A model generated the notes under the pieces. It had not been told where the DNA came from. It ran no database searches and was given only the letters and a program-made list of their open reading frames with translations. Below are positions 59,732-64,000 of a stretch of DNA of 64,000 bases, piece by piece. The position numbers and the translations under genes were made by a program. Position 1 is the stretch's first letter. Each line of letters starts with the position of its first letter. The DNA lies in NCBI RefSeq assembly GCF_000938255.1, contig NZ_JYMR01000055.1, forward strand, positions 199,601-263,600, written 5' to 3'. The stretch comes from Bradyrhizobium sp. LTSP849 (GTDB lineage Bacteria; Pseudomonadota; Alphaproteobacteria; Rhizobiales; Xanthobacteraceae).

Positions 59732-60889
59732 ATGCAACGCATCGTCTGTCCCGAACGCGACGACTGGCAACAGACCGCCGAACAATGCGGCTTCGCCTTC
59801 CACACCATCGACGGCGAGCGCTATTGGGACGAGCGCGCCTATTACGCCTTCACGCTCGACGAAATCGAGCGCGGTATCGAGACCCCGACCGGCGAGATCG
59901 ACGCGATGTGCGTGGAGCTCGCCGGCCGCGTGATCGGCGACGAGCGACACTTGCGGCGTTTGAAGATTCCGGAAGCGTTCTGGGACTTGATCGCGGCGAG
60001 CTGGGAGCGCGACGACCGCAGCCTCTATGGCCGGCTCGACCTGACATTCGACGGCGAGGGCCCGGCAAAACTGCTCGAATACAATGCGGATACGCCGACC
60101 TCGATCTTCGAGGCCGCGGTGTTTCAATGGACCTGGCTGGAGCAGGCGATCGAGCGGCGCATCATCCCCGCGCGTGCCGACCAATTCAACTCCATCCATG
60201 AGCGGCTGATCGAGGCGTGGAAGACGATTGCCGCGGGCCGTCATCTGCATCTGACCGGCACCACCGGCAATGAAGAGGACGCCGGTACGCTCGCCTATCT
60301 CGAGGACACCGCGCGTCAGGCGGGACTATCGACCACGCTCATTGACATCGAGGAGATCGGCTGGCGCGATGCAAGCGGCTTCGTCGATCTTGACGATCGC
60401 GACATCGCGCTCGCCTTCAAGCTCTACCCCTGGGAATGGATGTTCCACGACGCCTTCGGCGCAAAGCTCGCGGACGTATCGACGCGCTGGATCGAGCCGC
60501 CGTGGAAAGCCGTGCTCTCCAACAAGGGAATCCTGCCGCTGCTCTGGGAGATGTTTCCGAACCATCCCAATTTGCTGCCGGCTTTTTTCGAGGATGATCC
60601 GCGCGCAGCCGGGCTCGGCAGCTCCTATGTGCGCAAGCCGCTGCTGTCGCGCGAAGGCGCCAATGTCACGCTGGTCTCGGCCGGTGTTTCGCTTGACGCG
60701 CACGCAGGCCCTTATGGCGCCGAAGGCTTCGTGCGCCAGGCATTGTCGCCGTTGCCGAACTTTTCAGGCTTCTATCCGGTGGTGGGAAGCTGGCTGGTCA
60801 ACCACGAACCGTGCGGTCTGTCGATCCGCGAGGACGAGAGCCCTATCACCGGCAACAGTTCGCGGTTTCTCCCGCATGCAATTTTGTGA
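59732..60889 (+). CDS. ATP-grasp glutathionylspermidine-synthase-like ligase (YgiC/YjfC)
   Basis: A 385-aa protein of the GSP_synth family. Signature segments: LLEYNADTPTSIFEAAVFQW (ATP/substrate loop), YVRKPLLSREGANV (ATP-phosphate region) and ITGNSSRFLPH at the C-terminus. The amidase domain of bifunctional E. coli Gss is absent, so this is a stand-alone ligase like YgiC or YjfC. These have been predicted to make peptide or amide bonds on protein or small-molecule substrates. Operon context with DUF350 and DUF1190 genes is the same as in enterobacteria, pointing to a conserved but uncharacterised envelope function. Confidence 0.9.
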   Translation: MQRIVCPERDDWQQTAEQCGFAFHTIDGERYWDERAYYAFTLDEIERGIETPTGEIDAMCVELAGRVIGDERHLRRLKIPEAFWDLIAASWERDDRSLYGRLDLTFDGEGPAKLLEYNADTPTSIFEAAVFQWTWLEQAIERRIIPARADQFNSIHERLIEAWKTIAAGRHLHLTGTTGNEEDAGTLAYLEDTARQAGLSTTLIDIEEIGWRDASGFVDLDDRDIALAFKLYPWEWMFHDAFGAKLADVSTRWIEPPWKAVLSNKGILPLLWEMFPNHPNLLPAFFEDDPRAAGLGSSYVRKPLLSREGANVTLVSAGVSLDAHAGPYGAEGFVRQALSPLPNFSGFYPVVGSWLVNHEPCGLSIREDESPITGNSSRFLPHAIL

Positions 60890-60897
60890 GGTCTTCT

Positions 60898-60927
60898 TTC
60901 CTTCTCCCGCAACAAGGGGAGAAGGAA
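60898..60927. terminator. Bidirectional hairpin terminator
   Basis: TTCCTTCTCCC (60898-60908) and GGGAGAAGGAA (60917-60927) form a perfect 11-bp stem in the 44-bp gap between the convergent ATP-grasp and cheR genes. Confidence 0.65.
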
Positions 60928-60933
60928 GAAAGC

Positions 60934-61806
60934 TCACCGCGCCGCGGCGATCTTCAGCGGCTGCGGCATCAACCCACCCATCGGGCGGCCGGAGCGCGCT
61001 GGATTGAGCTGGTAGAGGCCGCGGCGATCGGCGACGGGACGGAACGCGTCGGTGATGCCGACGACGGATTCGGCGGCGCCAAGCAGCAGCGTGCCGTCCG
61101 CCTCCAGGCCCTTCGACATGCGCTCGAAGATCACGGCCTTGGTACCCTGATCGAAATAGATCAGCACGTTGCGGCAGAAGATGATGTCGAACGTGCCGAG
61201 ATGGGAGAAGTCCTGCAACAGGTTGAGCTGGCGGAACTGCACCATCGCGCGGATATCGGCATTGAGCTGCCAGATGTCGCCGACTTGCGCGAAGTATTTC
61301 ATCAGGAACTGGATCGGCAGGCCGCGCTGCACCTCGAACTGGCTGTAGATGCCGGCCTTGGATTTCTCCAGCACCTCCTGCGACAGATCGGTGGCGACGA
61401 TCTCGATGCGCCAGCCGGCGAGAGCAGCGCCCATCTCCTTGAGGCACATCGCGATCGAATAGGGCTCCTGCCCCGTCGACGAAGCTGCCGACCAGATGCG
61501 CAGCGATTTGCGCGCGGCGCGGGCCTGGATCAGGCCGGGCATGATGGTGTCGCGCAGATGATCGAACGGAATCTTGTCGCGGAAGAAGAAGGTCTCGTTG
61601 GTGGTCATCGCTTCGACCACGTCGGTCGCGAGCCGGCCGTCGCCGTTCCTGATCTTGAGAACGAGATCGGGGATGCCGGGCAGGCTCGCCTTGCGGGCGA
61701 GCGGCAGCAGCCGGCTTTCGACCAGATACTGCTTGTCGGGGGAGAGATCGAGACCTGAACGTTCTTTCAGGAACTTACGCAGATACTCATAGTCCGTGGG
61801 CGTCAC
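60934..61806 (-). CDS. cheR: Chemotaxis protein methyltransferase CheR
   Basis: A 290-aa SAM-dependent methyltransferase that methylates glutamates on chemoreceptors. N-terminal helical CheR domain (FLKERSGLDLSPDKQYLVESR), then SAM-binding RIWSAASSTGQEPYSIAM, NETFFFRD and the FDIIFCRNVLIYFD motif. The GTG start overlaps the cheB stop by 4 nt with GGGAG upstream. It is the last gene of the chemotaxis run. Confidence 0.94.
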   Translation of the reverse strand: MTPTDYEYLRKFLKERSGLDLSPDKQYLVESRLLPLARKASLPGIPDLVLKIRNGDGRLATDVVEAMTTNETFFFRDKIPFDHLRDTIMPGLIQARAARKSLRIWSAASSTGQEPYSIAMCLKEMGAALAGWRIEIVATDLSQEVLEKSKAGIYSQFEVQRGLPIQFLMKYFAQVGDIWQLNADIRAMVQFRQLNLLQDFSHLGTFDIIFCRNVLIYFDQGTKAVIFERMSKGLEADGTLLLGAAESVVGITDAFRPVADRRGLYQLNPARSGRPMGGLMPQPLKIAAAR

Positions 61807-63002
61807 GAGCGGTCTCCCGCAAACAGGCGATTGACCTTGGCGCCGATCTGGTTGAGCGGCAGGATTGCCGCGCAGATGCCGGCATTGGCGGCGGCGCCCG
61901 GCATGCCCCACACCACGCTGGAGGCTTCGTCCTGCGCGATCACGCTGCCGCCGGCAGCGACGATGTCCTTGCCGCCGCGCATGCCGTCCGAGCCCATGCC
62001 GGTCAGGATCACGGACAGGATGCTGCCGTGCCAGATGTCGATGGCGGAGGTGAACAGCGGATCGACCGCGGGCTTGCAGAAGTTGACGGCGGGGCCGTCA
62101 TCGAGCGCGATTGCAACATCGGCACCATTGCGCACGACGCGCATGTGCTTGCCGCCGGGCGCGAGGTAAATGCGACCCGCCTTCACAGGCTCGCCGTCGA
62201 CCGCCTCGGCTGCCGGCTTGCGGCTCGAACGCGCCAGATGCTCGGCAAGAATGGTGGTGAAGGTCGGCGGCATGTGCTGGGTGATCAGCACCGGGACGCG
62301 ATCGATCACCGGACCGAGCTCGGTGACGAGCGCCATCAGCGCCTGCGGACCACCGGTCGAGGAGCCGATCAGCAGCACCTTTGGTGCCTGGGTCGAGAAC
62401 GGGCGCGTGGTCAGCGGCCCCGACGACAGGGCATGCAGGGCCGGAGTCGCTGCGGGCGCGGCAGGGCGTGCGACAGCCGGTCCACGTGCGGCCGGAGCCG
62501 GGCTCGCGGGCGCCAGCGGCGGGCTCGCGACCGCGGGCTTCCTGCGCAGCCGCGCGCCGAGATGGCGGATCTTCTGAATGAGGTCATGGTGGAAGATGTC
62601 CGCGGCCGACGCCTCGCGCGTCGACTCCGGCTTCGGAATGTAGTCGGCGGCACCGAGCGACAGCGCCTTGAAGCTGATCTCCGCGTTGCGGCGGGTCAGG
62701 GTCGAGGCCATGATGATGACGAGGTCGCGCTTCTTCGCCAGCAGTTGCGGCAGCGCCGAGATGCCGTCGAGCTCGGGCATTTCAATATCGAGCACGGCGA
62801 CGTCGGGATTGATGCGTTCGATCTGGTTGACCGCCTCGAGCCCGGTGCGCAGCGAGGCAGCGACCTCCATGTCGTGCTCGGCGCCGATCCAGCGCGAGAT
62901 CAGACCGCGTATGACGACGGAGTCGTCAACGACCATCACCCGCAGCGGCCCGGCTTCGCGCGACGGGCTCGTGGTCGAACTACCTGCGAACGCAACACTC
63001 AT
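61803..63002 (-). CDS. cheB: Chemotaxis methylesterase/deamidase CheB
   Basis: A 399-aa protein: receiver domain with Asp in VAVLDIEMPELDG, a Pro/Ala-rich linker (about 160-200), and the C-terminal methylesterase with Ser in IGSSTGGPQAL, His in LITQHMPP, and GMGSDGMRGG. It removes methyl groups from receptors in a feedback loop with CheA. It lies between cheY and cheR. Confidence 0.95.
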   Translation of the reverse strand: MSVAFAGSSTTSPSREAGPLRVMVVDDSVVIRGLISRWIGAEHDMEVAASLRTGLEAVNQIERINPDVAVLDIEMPELDGISALPQLLAKKRDLVIIMASTLTRRNAEISFKALSLGAADYIPKPESTREASAADIFHHDLIQKIRHLGARLRRKPAVASPPLAPASPAPAARGPAVARPAAPAATPALHALSSGPLTTRPFSTQAPKVLLIGSSTGGPQALMALVTELGPVIDRVPVLITQHMPPTFTTILAEHLARSSRKPAAEAVDGEPVKAGRIYLAPGGKHMRVVRNGADVAIALDDGPAVNFCKPAVDPLFTSAIDIWHGSILSVILTGMGSDGMRGGKDIVAAGGSVIAQDEASSVVWGMPGAAANAGICAAILPLNQIGAKVNRLFAGDRS

Positions 63003-63077
63003 TACTCACCAACTCAGACTGAAACGGTTCAGTTGAAGACAATCGCCGAAGGATCCGTACGGCCTCCGGGAATTCGC

Positions 63078-63443
63078 TCAGATAAGTCCGACTTCCTGGA
63101 ATTTCGCCGTCACGATGTCCTTGTCGAACGGCTTCATGATGTACTCGTTGGCGCCGGCGTGCAGCGCGCGCGCAATATGCGCGACGTCGTTCTCGGTGGT
63201 GCAGAACACCACCTTGGGCTGGTCACCGCCGGGCATACGGCGCAAATGGCCGAGGAACTCGTAGCCGTCCATGACGGGCATGTTCCAGTCGAGCAGCACT
63301 GCGTCCGGGAGTCCGCGCTTGCAGGCTTCCAGCGCCTTCTCACCGTCCTCAGCTTCGAGAATCTGGAAGTCGAGGCCCTCCAGGATCCGGCGCGCAACCT
63401 TGCGGATGACGCTGGAATCATCAACGACGAGACAAGTTCGCAT
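63078..63443 (-). CDS. cheY: Chemotaxis response regulator CheY
   Basis: A 121-aa single-domain receiver: acidic pair in CLVVDDSSVIRK, phospho-acceptor in VLLDWNMPVMDG, switch Thr in VFCTTEND and Lys in YIMKPFDKD. It would bind FliM at the motor when phosphorylated. The ATG follows AGAGGC. The reading frame opens upstream (to 63491) but without a site. Confidence 0.93.
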   Translation of the reverse strand: MRTCLVVDDSSVIRKVARRILEGLDFQILEAEDGEKALEACKRGLPDAVLLDWNMPVMDGYEFLGHLRRMPGGDQPKVVFCTTENDVAHIARALHAGANEYIMKPFDKDIVTAKFQEVGLI

Positions 63444-63516
63444 GTGAGCCTCTGCTTCCTGTCCCCTTTGCGGGGGCACTTCCAATTGCACGTCCGTCGG
63501 CGGCGGCGCCGCCGTA

Positions 63517-63987
63517 TCAGGCCGCCATCATTTCGGGCGCGAGTTCGAGCACGCGATCGACGTCGAGGACGACCATGAGCTGGCCGTCGAGGCGGTGGAC
63601 ACCGCCGGCGAGCTTGGCCATGCGGGGGTCGAGGTTGACGGGGTTTTCTTCCTTGCCGTCCTCGGACAGGCGCAGGACCTCGCCGATCTGGTCGATCAGC
63701 AGGCCATAGGATTCACCGCGGAGATCAACGCCGACCGCCATCGGCACCTTGCCGTCCTCGGGCTTGGGCAGGCCGAGCCGGGCGCGCATGTCGACCACGG
63801 TGACGATGCGGCCGCGCAGGTTCAACACGCCCGCGATCTCGCGCGAGGACAAGGGAACGCGGGTGACGCGTTCGGGCATGAACACGTCCTGGACCCGGGA
63901 GATCGGCAGGCCGAACAGCTGGCCACCGATCATCGCGGTGACGTATTCGACCATGGCGCCTTCGCCCGTCTGCATCTTCTTGCTCAT
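63517..63987 (-). CDS. cheW: Chemotaxis coupling protein CheW
   Basis: A 156-aa SH3-like adaptor that links chemoreceptors with the kinase CheA. Segments YVTAMIGGQLFGLPISRVQDV, GVLNLRGRIVTVVDMRARLGL and YGLLIDQIGEVLRL are typical. AGGAGA lies at the extreme right edge of the window. CheA is not in the window and is probably just upstream. Confidence 0.95.
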   Translation of the reverse strand: MSKKMQTGEGAMVEYVTAMIGGQLFGLPISRVQDVFMPERVTRVPLSSREIAGVLNLRGRIVTVVDMRARLGLPKPEDGKVPMAVGVDLRGESYGLLIDQIGEVLRLSEDGKEENPVNLDPRMAKLAGGVHRLDGQLMVVLDVDRVLELAPEMMAA

Positions 63988-64000
63988 CTTTGCGTCTCCT

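Noticed and set aside
59732..60889. Functional glutathionylspermidine synthase
   Set aside because: The amidase half of bifunctional Gss is missing and the operon context is YjfLMC-like, so the true product is probably different; kept only as GSP_synth family.
62028..63578. 516-codon plus-strand frame over cheB and cheY
   Set aside because: Antisense to genes with complete receiver and methylesterase motifs.

Overview
The window is a GC-rich chromosomal stretch of an alphaproteobacterium, most likely Bradyrhizobium or a close Nitrobacteraceae relative. Evidence: a CtrA orthologue with GANTC (CcrM-type) sites in its promoter, alphaproteobacterial flagellar genes (flhA, fliI, fliJ), a cheW-cheY-cheB-cheR run, rhizobial small-protein families, and hairpin-forming dispersed intergenic repeats of the kind frequent in Bradyrhizobium. 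I see no tRNA, rRNA, insertion sequence, integrase, phage gene or CRISPR array. The genus call is inference from gene content.

Layout. 1-8.1 kb: the 3' part of a non-ribosomal peptide synthetase gene (cut by the window edge), a 55-codon Lys-rich ORF, an Sfp-type phosphopantetheinyl transferase and a translationally coupled flavin monooxygenase, which together form a small natural-product locus. 8.1-12.3 kb (minus): acetylpolyamine-amidohydrolase-like deacetylase, SMP-30-like beta-propeller, and a sorbosone-dehydrogenase/cytochrome c fusion. 12.5-23.2 kb: amine and amino-acid catabolism (enoyl-CoA hydratase, gamma-glutamyltransferase, PuuB-like oxidase, polar amino-acid ABC transporter, DadA, beta-alanine:pyruvate-type transaminase) with two HTH-cupin regulators. 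23.4-25.2 kb: a 50-aa helical ORF and a secreted orthocaspase with Sel1 repeats. 25.2-29.9 kb: a PaoABC-like molybdenum aldehyde oxidoreductase with a divergent TetR gene. 30.4-38.6 kb (minus): one long apparent operon, gntR, substrate-binding protein, two paralogous ferritin-like diiron proteins, livHMGF-type ABC transporter, arylformamidase-like hydrolase. 38.8-43.2 kb: periplasmic copper-handling operon.

43.5-64 kb mixes motility and cell-cycle genes with regulators and envelope genes: flhA; an AraC / FGE-like / NDH-2-like set; an ECF sigma and anti-sigma pair; fliJ-fliI; ctrA; a CHAT-protease/TPR protein with a nine-helix membrane partner; a DUF350 / DUF1190 / GGG-tailed peptide / ATP-grasp (YgiC-like) operon; then cheR-cheB-cheY-cheW. 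The most unusual structures are a chain of three tiny stop-start-overlapping ORFs (all starting MKA) leading into fliI, a similar 18-codon ORF bridging sigma and anti-sigma genes, the CHAT/membrane-protein pair, the ATP-grasp operon with two exported Gly-rich proteins that both end in GGG, and a ferritin-like paralogue that has lost a metal ligand.
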